Made by a program: the position numbers and the translations under genes. A DNA stretch of 15,916 bases. Source: RGIG1666 sp045595745 (GTDB lineage: Bacteria > Bacillota > Clostridia > UBA1381 > UBA9506). Positions 1 to 7,021 of the stretch are shown piece by piece. Within the stretch, counting starts at the first letter, position 1; each line of letters starts with the position of its first letter. The notes beneath the pieces were generated by a model. The model saw only the letters and a program-made list of their open reading frames with translations, had not been told where the DNA came from and did not search any database. Location of the stretch: NCBI GenBank assembly GCA_045595745.1, contig JAZOBB010000012.1:1-15916 (forward strand), written 5' to 3'.

Positions 1-464
1 ATAATTCTTCAGATATAAAAAAAGATAATTCGGTTTTAGAAGTTGAAAAATCTGAAGAAATCAAAGAAAGCACAAATGAGCTTAAAAGCCTTACTTGCAC
101 AATGACAGTAAGGTGTGATGCACTGCTTTCAAATCTTGACAAACTTGAAGAATCTAAGTATAATTTAGTTCCGGATGATGGTATTATTTTTTCTTCTGAA
201 ACAGTAGAATTTTGCGAGGGAGAAAGTGCATTTGATGTATTACTTCGTGAAATGAATAAAAATAATATACATATGGAATTTGAATATACACCGGGTTTTA
301 ACAGCTATTATGTAGAGGGAATAGGAAATTTATATGAATTTGACGGCGGGGATATGTCCGGCTGGATTTATAAAGTAAATGGTAAGATTGCCTCTGTGAG
401 TTGTTCCCAATATATTTTAAAACCAAGTGATATTATAGAGTGGGTATATACCTGCGGATTTTAA
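1..464 (+). CDS. DUF4430 (transcobalamin beta-domain-like) protein, C-terminal part
   Basis: The reading frame is open from the first complete codon at base 3 to the stop at 462-464, so this is the last 153 residues of a protein that starts upstream of the window; the internal Met at base 102 is probably not the start. The visible part begins with about 30 charged Lys/Glu/Ser-rich residues, typical of a linker, followed by a DUF4430 domain (about residues 74-153). Recognisable family features are AFDVLL, NGIHMEF-like NNIHMEF, NLYEFDGG, SGWIYKVNG and a closing IIEWVYTCGF. DUF4430 resembles the C-terminal beta domain of animal transcobalamin and intrinsic factor. Such proteins are usually secreted or cell-wall bound. 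The gene sits 23 bases before ecfT, so I infer it captures a corrinoid and hands it to the ECF importer. The substrate is inferred; the domain call is fairly secure. Confidence 0.82.
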   Translation, partial: NSSDIKKDNSVLEVEKSEEIKESTNELKSLTCTMTVRCDALLSNLDKLEESKYNLVPDDGIIFSSETVEFCEGESAFDVLLREMNKNNIHMEFEYTPGFNSYYVEGIGNLYEFDGGDMSGWIYKVNGKIASVSCSQYILKPSDIIEWVYTCGF

Positions 465-487
465 TTATACAAAAGGCAGATGATGTT

Positions 488-1375
488 ATGAGTGAATTTA
501 AAACATATCACCCGATTATAAATTTTACATATTTCGTATTAGTAATCGGGTTTAGTTGTTTTTTTATGCATCCGGTATGTCTTGGGATTTCATTTGTGAG
601 CGGATTTACATATTCTTTGATGCTAAAAGGAAAAAAAGCAATTAAGAAAAATTTAATATATATGCTTCCGATGCTTGCAATGATGGCACTCATAAATCCT
701 GCCTTAAATCACGAGGGCATTACCGTTATAGCATATCTGCCAAGCGGAAATCCGCTTACTTTGGAATCTGTTATTTACGGTCTTTGTGCGGCTACAATGA
801 TTGTGAGTGTAATTTGCCATTTTTCTTGCTATAATGAGATTATGACGAGCGACAAGTTTATATACCTGTTTGGTAAAATCATTCCGGCAATGTCTTTAAT
901 TATTTCTATGACACTGCGGTTTGTGCCGAAGTTTGCAGCACAGATAAAGGTCGTAGCGAATGCTCAAAAGTGTATGGGACGCGATGTGTCAAGCGGAAGC
1001 GTCATAAAACGAGCGAAATGCGGGCTTAATATTCTGTCAATTATGACAACGTGGTCTTTAGAGAATGCTATTGAAACAGCTGATAGTATGAAAGCCAGAG
1101 GTTATGGCATACCGGGAAGAACAGCATTTTCTATATTTGCATTTGACAAGCGAGATAAAAAAGCCCTTATTTGCATTTTGCTTTTGGGAGCATATATTTT
1201 TGTAGGGAATTTAATGGGCGCGGTGTCGTTTAACTATTTTCCGTCAATACAAGCAGCAGAGGTTACACTATTTGGAGTAAGCACATTTTTCGCATACTTA
1301 CTTCTTTGTATATATCCTATTATTCTTGAAATTTGGGAGGTGAGAAAATGGAATGCTTTAAGGTCGAAAATTTGA
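488..1375 (+). CDS. ecfT: ECF transporter transmembrane (T) subunit EcfT
   Basis: This is the membrane scaffold that couples the two ATPases of an energy-coupling factor (group of ABC importers) to the vitamin-binding S subunit. I chose the ATG at 488, giving 295 residues, because it lies clear of the upstream gene and has an AAGGCAG-like ribosome site; an in-frame start at 440 would overlap the DUF4430 gene. Hydrophobic segments lie near residues 10-42, 56-72, 92-112, 125-143, 225-248 and 257-282. The cytoplasmic coupling region runs from about 150 to 215 and carries the diagnostic Ala-Arg-Gly motif at 203-205 (DSMKARGYG). The first coupling motif, near 162-166, reads CMGRD rather than a clean Ala/Ser-Arg-Gly. 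The 3' end overlaps the ATPase gene by 28 bases, so the two are translationally linked. Confidence 0.9.
   Translation: MSEFKTYHPIINFTYFVLVIGFSCFFMHPVCLGISFVSGFTYSLMLKGKKAIKKNLIYMLPMLAMMALINPALNHEGITVIAYLPSGNPLTLESVIYGLCAATMIVSVICHFSCYNEIMTSDKFIYLFGKIIPAMSLIISMTLRFVPKFAAQIKVVANAQKCMGRDVSSGSVIKRAKCGLNILSIMTTWSLENAIETADSMKARGYGIPGRTAFSIFAFDKRDKKALICILLLGAYIFVGNLMGAVSFNYFPSIQAAEVTLFGVSTFFAYLLLCIYPIILEIWEVRKWNALRSKI
1335..1340 (+). promoter_or_regulatory. Ribosome binding site fixing the start of the ECF ATPase fusion
   Basis: GGGAGG lies 7 bases before the ATG at 1348, inside the end of ecfT. It selects this ATG over an in-frame TTG at 1333, which would place the ribosome site inside the coding region. 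Confidence 0.75.
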
Positions 1376-4026
1376 GTTTTACTTATCCTAACAGAACGAA
1401 TAAGGCTCTTGATGGTATAAATTTCTCGGTAAATCAAGGTGAGTTTGTTCTTCTGTGTGGTAAATCCGGATGCGGAAAGACAACACTTTTAAGACTGTTA
1501 AAGTCATCTTTATCACCTTTTGGAGAAATAAGCGGAAATATATATTTTAATGGTAAAGAATTATCTTCTTGCGATGTAAAAGAACAAGCATCGGGCATTG
1601 GCTTCGTGATGCAAAACCCAGACAATCAGATTGTAACTGATAAGGTATGGCATGAGCTCAGCTTTGGTTTGGAAAGTCTTGGCTACAAACAGAATGAAAT
1701 CAGAACAAGAGTATCCGAAATGGCGTCATTTTTCGGCATTAATACTTGGTTTTATAAAAATGTTACTGAACTTTCGGGCGGTCAAAAGCAATTATTAAAT
1801 CTTGCGTCTGTAATGGTAATCGGGCCGTCTGTATTAATACTTGACGAGCCTACAAGTCAGCTTGACCCGATTGCTGCGGGAGAATTTTTAAAAACTCTTG
1901 AAAAAATCAACCGCGAACTTGGCACAACCGTTATTCTCACTGAGCATCGCTTAGAAGAAGCCTTCCCTATAGCCGACAGAGTAATGGTTATGGATGATGG
2001 CAAAATTATTGCAGATGAAACTCCGAATGAAGTTGGAAAGATTTTAAAAGCTAAAAATCACGATATGTATAAAGCACTTCCTACACCAATCAGAGTTTAT
2101 GGAGAAATTGAAAACACCTTGCCTTGCCCTTTAACTGTCAGGGATGGCAGAGTATGGCTTGAAGAATATTCGAAGGAAAATACTTTAAACCCTGATGCAA
2201 TTTTAAAAGATAATTTTAAATATGATATAAACGATGTGGTAATTGAAATAAAAGATGCTTGGTTCAGATACGAAAAGGACTTGCCCGATGTTTTGAAGGG
2301 TTTTAATATGAGCGTAAAAAAGGGTGAGCTGTTTTGTATTCTGGGCGGAAATGGCACTGGAAAGACAACTGCACTTTCGCTTGTTTCAGGGCTTAACACA
2401 CCGTATAGAGGCGATATTTTTATAAATGGAAAAAACATTTCTAAAATTCGCAATCTGTATAACGGATTGCTTGGTGTTCTTCCGCAGAGTCCGCAAAGTG
2501 TGTTTGTTAAAAAGACGGTTTATCTTGATTTGTTAGAAATTCTGTCCGAAAGAAAGCTGACAAAAGATGAAAAAGAACAAAAACTGCAAAATATTGCAAC
2601 GCTTTGCAGAATTGAAAAGCTTTTAGATAGCCATCCTTATGATTTGTCGGGTGGTGAACAGCAAAGAGCTGCGCTTGCGAAAATTTTACTTACAGAGCCT
2701 GAAATTCTCCTCTTAGACGAGCCGACAAAAGGTATGGATGCACATTTTAAAGAAGAATTTGCAGATATTTTGTTAGACTTAAAAGCAAACGGAGTTACTA
2801 TACTTATGGTATCGCACGATATTGAATTTTGCGCTGAATTTGCCGACAGATGCGCACTTATGTTTGATGGAAGCATAACATCTGTGGATACACCGAGAGA
2901 GTTTTTTAAAGGCAAGAGCTTTTACACAACATCGGCAAATCGTATGGCGCGGACAAGACTTCCCGATGCTGTTTTGGCAGAGGACATAATTTTGGCATGC
3001 GACGGCAAAGTGCAAAAAAAAGAAAAACAAGTTCGAAAAATTGAATTGCATAATACCGAAAAGGAAATTAAACCGCAAAAAGAAAATATAAGAAAATTAA
3101 CTCCTGCAAGAATTATCATCGGCAGTATTTTTGCGTTGCTTTTTGTGTTAACATCATTATCCTTTCTGGCGGATATAAATATATTTAATTTTGCAGAAGT
3201 AAACTTTTTAGGTTTAGGTACTTTGCAGATAATTGCTGTAATTGAAATTGCTGTTAGCTGTCTTTGCTTTTTTCCTCAAAAAGATATAGGAATTGAGATA
3301 ATACAAGCCCCCAAGTCTGACAGAAAGCTGACAAAAAGAACACTTGTGGCAACATTTTTGATACTGCTTTTGATTCCGCTTACAATTTATGTAGGTATTT
3401 TCTTTTTGGGTAACAGAAAGTATTATTTTATAAGCCTTTTAATCATACTGGAAACCATAATACCCTTTTGTATGGTGTTTGAATCAAGAAAGCCAAAGGC
3501 AAGAGAGCTTATTGTAATAAGCGTTCTGTGTGCTATTGCAGTAGCGGGCAGAGCAGCTTTCTTTATGCTGCCTCAATTTAAGCCCGTTATCGCACTTGTA
3601 ATTATAGCAGGAGTATGTTTTGGCGGAGAAACGGGATTTTTAGTGGGCGCAGTTACCGGATTTGTTTCAAACTTTTTCTTCGGTCAAGGTCCGTGGGCAC
3701 CATGGCAGATGTTTGCTTTTGGTGTTATTGGTTTTATTGCCGGAATACTTTTTAAAAAGGGATTTTTAAGAAAAACTAAGGTCTCACTTTGCATATTTGG
3801 ATTTTTAGCAACATTTGTTGTTTACGGAGGTATTATGAACCCTGCCTCAGTTATTATGTGGCAGAATAAAATTACCCCCGAAATGATAGTGTATGCTTAC
3901 ATTATGGGAATGTCGTTTGATTTAATTCACGCACTTTCTACTGCCTTTTTTCTTTGGTTCGTATCAGAGCCTATGATAGATAAGCTTGAGAGGATTAAAA
4001 TAAAATATGGTTTGGTTCAACGTTAG
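1348..4026 (+). CDS. ECF ATPase-ATPase-S component fusion (EcfA-EcfA-EcfS), probable cobalamin importer
   Basis: A single 892-residue protein combines three ECF parts that are often separate. ATPase 1: Walker A GKSGCGKTT at 38-46, Q-loop Gln89, signature LSGGQ 142-146, Walker B LILDEP 163-168, switch His200. ATPase 2: Walker A GGNGTGKTT 333-341, Q-loop Gln380, signature LSGGEQQR 433-440, Walker B ILLLDEP 453-459, His490. After a charged stretch (about 550-585) there are hydrophobic segments near 588-610, 624-642, 666-687 and 692-711. They lead into an S-component-like domain (about 718-875) with a Gly-rich FFFGQGPWAPWQMF segment at 776-789. Both ATPases keep all catalytic motifs, so the pair should hydrolyse ATP normally. 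The neighbouring EcfT and transcobalamin-like protein point to vitamin B12 or another corrinoid. I recognise the S domain as an ECF S component but cannot assign its ligand from sequence alone. Confidence 0.88.
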   Translation: MECFKVENLSFTYPNRTNKALDGINFSVNQGEFVLLCGKSGCGKTTLLRLLKSSLSPFGEISGNIYFNGKELSSCDVKEQASGIGFVMQNPDNQIVTDKVWHELSFGLESLGYKQNEIRTRVSEMASFFGINTWFYKNVTELSGGQKQLLNLASVMVIGPSVLILDEPTSQLDPIAAGEFLKTLEKINRELGTTVILTEHRLEEAFPIADRVMVMDDGKIIADETPNEVGKILKAKNHDMYKALPTPIRVYGEIENTLPCPLTVRDGRVWLEEYSKENTLNPDAILKDNFKYDINDVVIEIKDAWFRYEKDLPDVLKGFNMSVKKGELFCILGGNGTGKTTALSLVSGLNTPYRGDIFINGKNISKIRNLYNGLLGVLPQSPQSVFVKKTVYLDLLEILSERKLTKDEKEQKLQNIATLCRIEKLLDSHPYDLSGGEQQRAALAKILLTEPEILLLDEPTKGMDAHFKEEFADILLDLKANGVTILMVSHDIEFCAEFADRCALMFDGSITSVDTPREFFKGKSFYTTSANRMARTRLPDAVLAEDIILACDGKVQKKEKQVRKIELHNTEKEIKPQKENIRKLTPARIIIGSIFALLFVLTSLSFLADINIFNFAEVNFLGLGTLQIIAVIEIAVSCLCFFPQKDIGIEIIQAPKSDRKLTKRTLVATFLILLLIPLTIYVGIFFLGNRKYYFISLLIILETIIPFCMVFESRKPKARELIVISVLCAIAVAGRAAFFMLPQFKPVIALVIIAGVCFGGETGFLVGAVTGFVSNFFFGQGPWAPWQMFAFGVIGFIAGILFKKGFLRKTKVSLCIFGFLATFVVYGGIMNPASVIMWQNKITPEMIVYAYIMGMSFDLIHALSTAFFLWFVSEPMIDKLERIKIKYGLVQR

Positions 4027-4027
4027 C

Positions 4028-4084
4028 TATGTATATACAGCCAAAATATTGTTTTTAATACATAATATTACTGTAATATACATA
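4028..4084 (+). repeat. Imperfect AT-rich inverted repeat after the ECF operon
   Basis: Bases 4028-4040 (TATGTATATACAG) pair with 4071-4084 (CTGTAATATACATA) with one bulged A, and AATATT at 4045-4050 can pair with AATATT at 4064-4069. It begins two bases after the fusion gene's stop codon. There is no T-run after it, so it is not a classical intrinsic terminator. It may stabilise the 3' end of the ECF transcript or mark a factor-dependent end. Confidence 0.45.
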
Positions 4085-4091
4085 TAATATG

Positions 4092-4120
4092 TTGACGATG
4101 TAATCTTATTATGATAATAT
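4092..4120 (+). promoter_or_regulatory. Candidate sigma-A promoter for the GTPase-nuclease gene
   Basis: A -35-like TTGACG (4092-4097) is separated by 17 bases from TAATAT (4115-4120). The -10 is preceded by TG at 4112-4113, an extended -10 arrangement. Transcription would start near 4127 and leave an unusually long leader of roughly 240 bases before the GTPase start. The surrounding bases are very AT-rich, so chance matches are easy. Confidence 0.5.
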
Positions 4121-4364
4121 ATATTATGAAGAATTTTTGTTCTTTGAGCACACGTTTGCTGATAACGTAAAAACGTTATCAGATCCATACCGGATTTAAA
4201 ACCGTTTCTTAAAGTTTAGTTTTTACCTCTTCGTTAATACACATTACCACATTTTTAGTAGCTATATTATCTGCCTCCTTTAATTATAATAAAGGAGTTG
4301 TTCGGTTTGTGTATTTCAATAAGACCTACCACAAAATAAAAAATCCAATTTATACGGAGGAAGA
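4121..4364 (+). promoter_or_regulatory. Long structured leader of the GTPase-nuclease gene
   Basis: This part of the 338-base gap holds no conventional gene. It contains two clean hairpins. The first is at 4160-4181: TGATAACGT, four A residues, ACGTTATCA, with no T-run. The second is at 4275-4297: CTCCTTTA, a 7-base loop, TAAAGGAG. The second buries a Shine-Dalgarno-like AAAGGAG (4291-4297). The same CCTCC bases (4274-4278) could alternatively pair with GGAGG (4356-4360), the ribosome site of the GTPase. The two pairings exclude each other. Long attenuated leaders are established for ribosomal-protection genes such as tet(M). I recognise no known riboswitch here. Confidence 0.4.
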
Positions 4365-4368
4365 ATGA
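4309..4368 (+). CDS. Possible 19-residue leader peptide coupled to the GTPase gene
   Basis: From GTG at 4309 a 19-codon frame (VYFNKTYHKIKNPIYTEEE) runs to TGA at 4366-4368, overlapping the GTPase start codon in an ATGA arrangement. An AAAGGAG sequence lies 11 bases upstream, slightly farther than ideal, and sits in a hairpin. A competing frame from TTG at 4307 gives 10 residues ending at 4339 with a better 9-base spacing. Neither start is ATG. A leader peptide would fit known control of tet(M)-type genes, but a frame this short can occur by chance. Confidence 0.25.
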   Translation: MYFNKTYHKIKNPIYTEEE

Positions 4369-6989
4369 AACGTATTGCAGTCGGAATATTAGCTCATGTT
4401 GATGCTGGCAAAACAACTCTCTCAGAAGGTCTTTTGTATTCTGCGGGAGAAATACGCAAGCTCGGCAGAGTTGATACCAAAGATACATTTTTAGATACTA
4501 ACGAGTTAGAACGCAAAAGGGGCATTACCATTTTTTCTAAGCAGGCGGTAATCAGTTTAGAAAATACGGTGATGACTCTTTTAGACACACCCGGACACGT
4601 TGATTTTTCGGCAGAGGCAGAGCGAACTTTAAGTGTGCTTGATTATGCCATTTTGGTTATAAGCGGAACTGACGGCATCCAAAGCCATACGATAACTCTG
4701 TGGGATATGCTTAAAAAACATAAAATACCGATATTTATTTTTATAAATAAGCTCGACTTAGCGGGAAGTGATAAAAAACGTGTTATTGATGAGCTTAAAA
4801 ATGAATTTAAAGAAAATTTTGTTGACTTTTCAGACAAGGCAGAAATATTAACCGAAAATCTTGCGGTTTGCGATGAAAAGCTTATGGAAGAATTTGAAAA
4901 TGGTGAGATTTCAGAAAATTCTGTCGCAAATGCCATTAAAAAAAGAAATGTTTTTCCTTGTTTTTCAGGCTCGGCACTTAAAATGGAAGGTGTAGAGTAT
5001 TTTATTAAAGTCTTTGACAAGCTCACTAAAGAAGTAAGCGCAATGAACGAATTTGGTGCGAAAATCTTTAAAATAAGTCAGGATGACAAAGGTAACCGTC
5101 TTACTTTTATGAAAATTACCGGCGGCAGTCTTAAAGTAAAAAGTTTAATTGAATCTGATGAATCTACCCAAGAAAAAATTAATGAAATCCGCATATATTC
5201 GGGCGATAAATATACAACTCAAACAGAGGTTTTGCCCGGTTGTGTTTGTGCTGTTGTCGGACCTAAAAAAACATCAGCAGGGCAAGGTCTGGGATTTGAA
5301 AAAAATGCATCAAAACTTACATCTGAGCCAATTTTTGCCTATCGTGTTATTTTGCCAAAGGGAATAGAACCGACAGTTGCCTTTGACAAGCTAAGAGAAT
5401 TAGAGCAAGAAGAAACACAGCTTAAAGTGACGTGGAACTCTCAACTTAAAGAAATACAGTTGCGTTTGATGGGCGAAATTCAGCTTGAGGTTTTAAAACA
5501 ACTTATATTGAAGCGTTTTGATATGGCAGTTGAGTTTGAGGAAGGACGAATTGTTTATAAAGAAACAATAGAAAACACAGTCGAGGGTGTGGGGCATTTT
5601 GAGCCGTTAAGACATTATGCAGAGGTTCATTTGCTTTTGTCGCCGCTTGAGCAAGGCTCGGGAATGCAGTTTGAATCAGATTGCCCCGAAAATGTGCTTG
5701 ATAAAAACTGGCAAAGACTCATTTTAACTCATCTTATGGAAAAACAACACATAGGTGTACTTACAGGCTCTCCGATAACAGATATAAAAATTACCTTAAA
5801 ATCAGGAGCAGCGCATTTAAAGCATACAGAGGGCGGGGATTTTCGTCAGGCAACCTACAGGGCGGTAAGACACGGATTAAGACGGGCGAAATCTGTGCTT
5901 TTAGAGCCTTATTATGATTTTATTATTGATATCCCTGCCGAAAATGTTGGAAAGGCAATGACGGATTTAGACCTTTTAGGTGCAGAATTTTCTGTTTATC
6001 ACGCAGGCGGAGAAATGGCTAAAATTAAAGGTAATGCACCTGCTGTGGCAATCAGAAACTATCACAGCCAAATTACAGGTTATACGCACGGCAAAGGTAG
6101 AATGACTTGTAATTTAAGCGGTTACGGTAAATGTAAAAATGCTGATAGCGTTATTGAATCAATTGGCTATGATGTAGATTCAGATATTGAAAATACCGCC
6201 GATTCCGTTTTTTGTTCTCATGGAGCAGGTTTTAATGTAAAATGGGACGAGGTAACGGAGCATATGCACTTAGAAAGTGTGTTAAAGCCTAAAAAAACAG
6301 AGCCTGAAAGAACGACTGTTGTTCGTTCAGCAAATATTAACGCAACTGATGATGAGCTTTTAAGAATATTTGAAAAAACGTATGGTAAGGTAGAAACAAA
6401 ACTTTCGTCTTATGCTTTAAAAACTAAAAAAGATGCAGAAAAAAACTATAAGTCGCACAACAGCAGAAAAAAACACGAAAAAGATTATCTTTTAATTGAC
6501 GGATATAATATAATTTTTGCGTGGGAAGACCTTAAAGAAATTGCCAAAGACAGCTTAGAAGCGGCAAGAAATGCGCTGATTGAAAGAATCTCTGTTTATA
6601 AAATATTTAAAGCTTGCGAAATTATAATAGTTTTTGATGCATATAAAGTAAAAGGGAATCGTGGAGAAGTAGAACAAGATAAAGGTATAACCATTGTGTA
6701 TACCAAAGAGTCACAGACTGCTGATGCATATATAGAAAAAGCTGCAAAAGAGCTTACTAAAGATTATAACGTAACCGTTGCGACATCAGACGGGGTAGAG
6801 CAGCTTATTATCTTCAGCAGCGGAGCATACAGAATGCCTGCAAGCCACCTAGAAGATGAAGTTATAAATGTTGAAAAAAATATTAAAACCCTGATTGAGC
6901 AAAATAATGCCGAAACAGATGCATCAGGATTTTTAAAGGTGCTAGAAGAAAAGCTTTCAGAGTGGAAAAGTAAAAACAACGAAGATTAA
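4365..6989 (+). CDS. Tet(M)/EF-G-like translation GTPase fused to a Rae1/YacP-type NYN endoribonuclease
   Basis: This 874-residue protein starts at an ATG with GGAGG four bases upstream. Residues 1-640 are an EF-G-like GTPase closest to the ribosomal protection family: G1 AHVDAGKT 10-17, RGIT 52-55, DTPGH 74-78, NKLD 128-131, SGSA 201-204, then the later EF-G-type domains. A Lys-rich linker (about 640-706) includes DDELLRIFEKTYGKV, similar to the C-terminal helix of Tet proteins. Residues 707-871 form a complete NYN nuclease of the YacP/Rae1 family: IDGYN 711-715, VFDAY 756-760, KESQTADAYIEK 781-792, ATSDG 806-810. Acidic residues expected for metal-dependent cleavage (Asp712, Asp758, Asp787, Asp809) are present. 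Rae1 of Bacillus subtilis enters the ribosomal A site and cuts mRNA, so the fusion would pair an A-site-binding GTPase with an A-site nuclease. Tetracycline resistance is doubtful because the key loop near 484-494 differs. It lies 32 bases before rho. Confidence 0.87.
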   Translation: MKRIAVGILAHVDAGKTTLSEGLLYSAGEIRKLGRVDTKDTFLDTNELERKRGITIFSKQAVISLENTVMTLLDTPGHVDFSAEAERTLSVLDYAILVISGTDGIQSHTITLWDMLKKHKIPIFIFINKLDLAGSDKKRVIDELKNEFKENFVDFSDKAEILTENLAVCDEKLMEEFENGEISENSVANAIKKRNVFPCFSGSALKMEGVEYFIKVFDKLTKEVSAMNEFGAKIFKISQDDKGNRLTFMKITGGSLKVKSLIESDESTQEKINEIRIYSGDKYTTQTEVLPGCVCAVVGPKKTSAGQGLGFEKNASKLTSEPIFAYRVILPKGIEPTVAFDKLRELEQEETQLKVTWNSQLKEIQLRLMGEIQLEVLKQLILKRFDMAVEFEEGRIVYKETIENTVEGVGHFEPLRHYAEVHLLLSPLEQGSGMQFESDCPENVLDKNWQRLILTHLMEKQHIGVLTGSPITDIKITLKSGAAHLKHTEGGDFRQATYRAVRHGLRRAKSVLLEPYYDFIIDIPAENVGKAMTDLDLLGAEFSVYHAGGEMAKIKGNAPAVAIRNYHSQITGYTHGKGRMTCNLSGYGKCKNADSVIESIGYDVDSDIENTADSVFCSHGAGFNVKWDEVTEHMHLESVLKPKKTEPERTTVVRSANINATDDELLRIFEKTYGKVETKLSSYALKTKKDAEKNYKSHNSRKKHEKDYLLIDGYNIIFAWEDLKEIAKDSLEAARNALIERISVYKIFKACEIIIVFDAYKVKGNRGEVEQDKGITIVYTKESQTADAYIEKAAKELTKDYNVTVATSDGVEQLIIFSSGAYRMPASHLEDEVINVEKNIKTLIEQNNAETDASGFLKVLEEKLSEWKSKNNED

Positions 6990-7010
6990 CATTTAAAATA
7001 ACAGTTTAAA

Positions 7011-7016
7011 GAGGTG
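7011..7016 (+). promoter_or_regulatory. Ribosome binding site for the GTG start of rho
   Basis: GAGGTG ends 5 bases before the GTG at 7022. No ATG lies nearby in frame before the conserved N-terminal domain, so this site decides the unusual start. Confidence 0.7.
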
Positions 7017-7021
7017 ATTTT

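Noticed and set aside
440..487. Earlier in-frame start for EcfT at 440
   Set aside because: It would overlap the DUF4430 gene by 25 bases and add non-homologous residues; the ATG at 488 is better placed.
1333..1347. TTG start at 1333 for the ECF fusion
   Set aside because: The GGAGG ribosome site lies inside this extension and points to ATG 1348.
4365..6989. Calling the GTPase a tetracycline resistance gene
   Set aside because: The overall fold is Tet-like, but the tip loop lacks the Pro-Val pair and the protein carries a nuclease domain; context is chromosomal with no mobile element.
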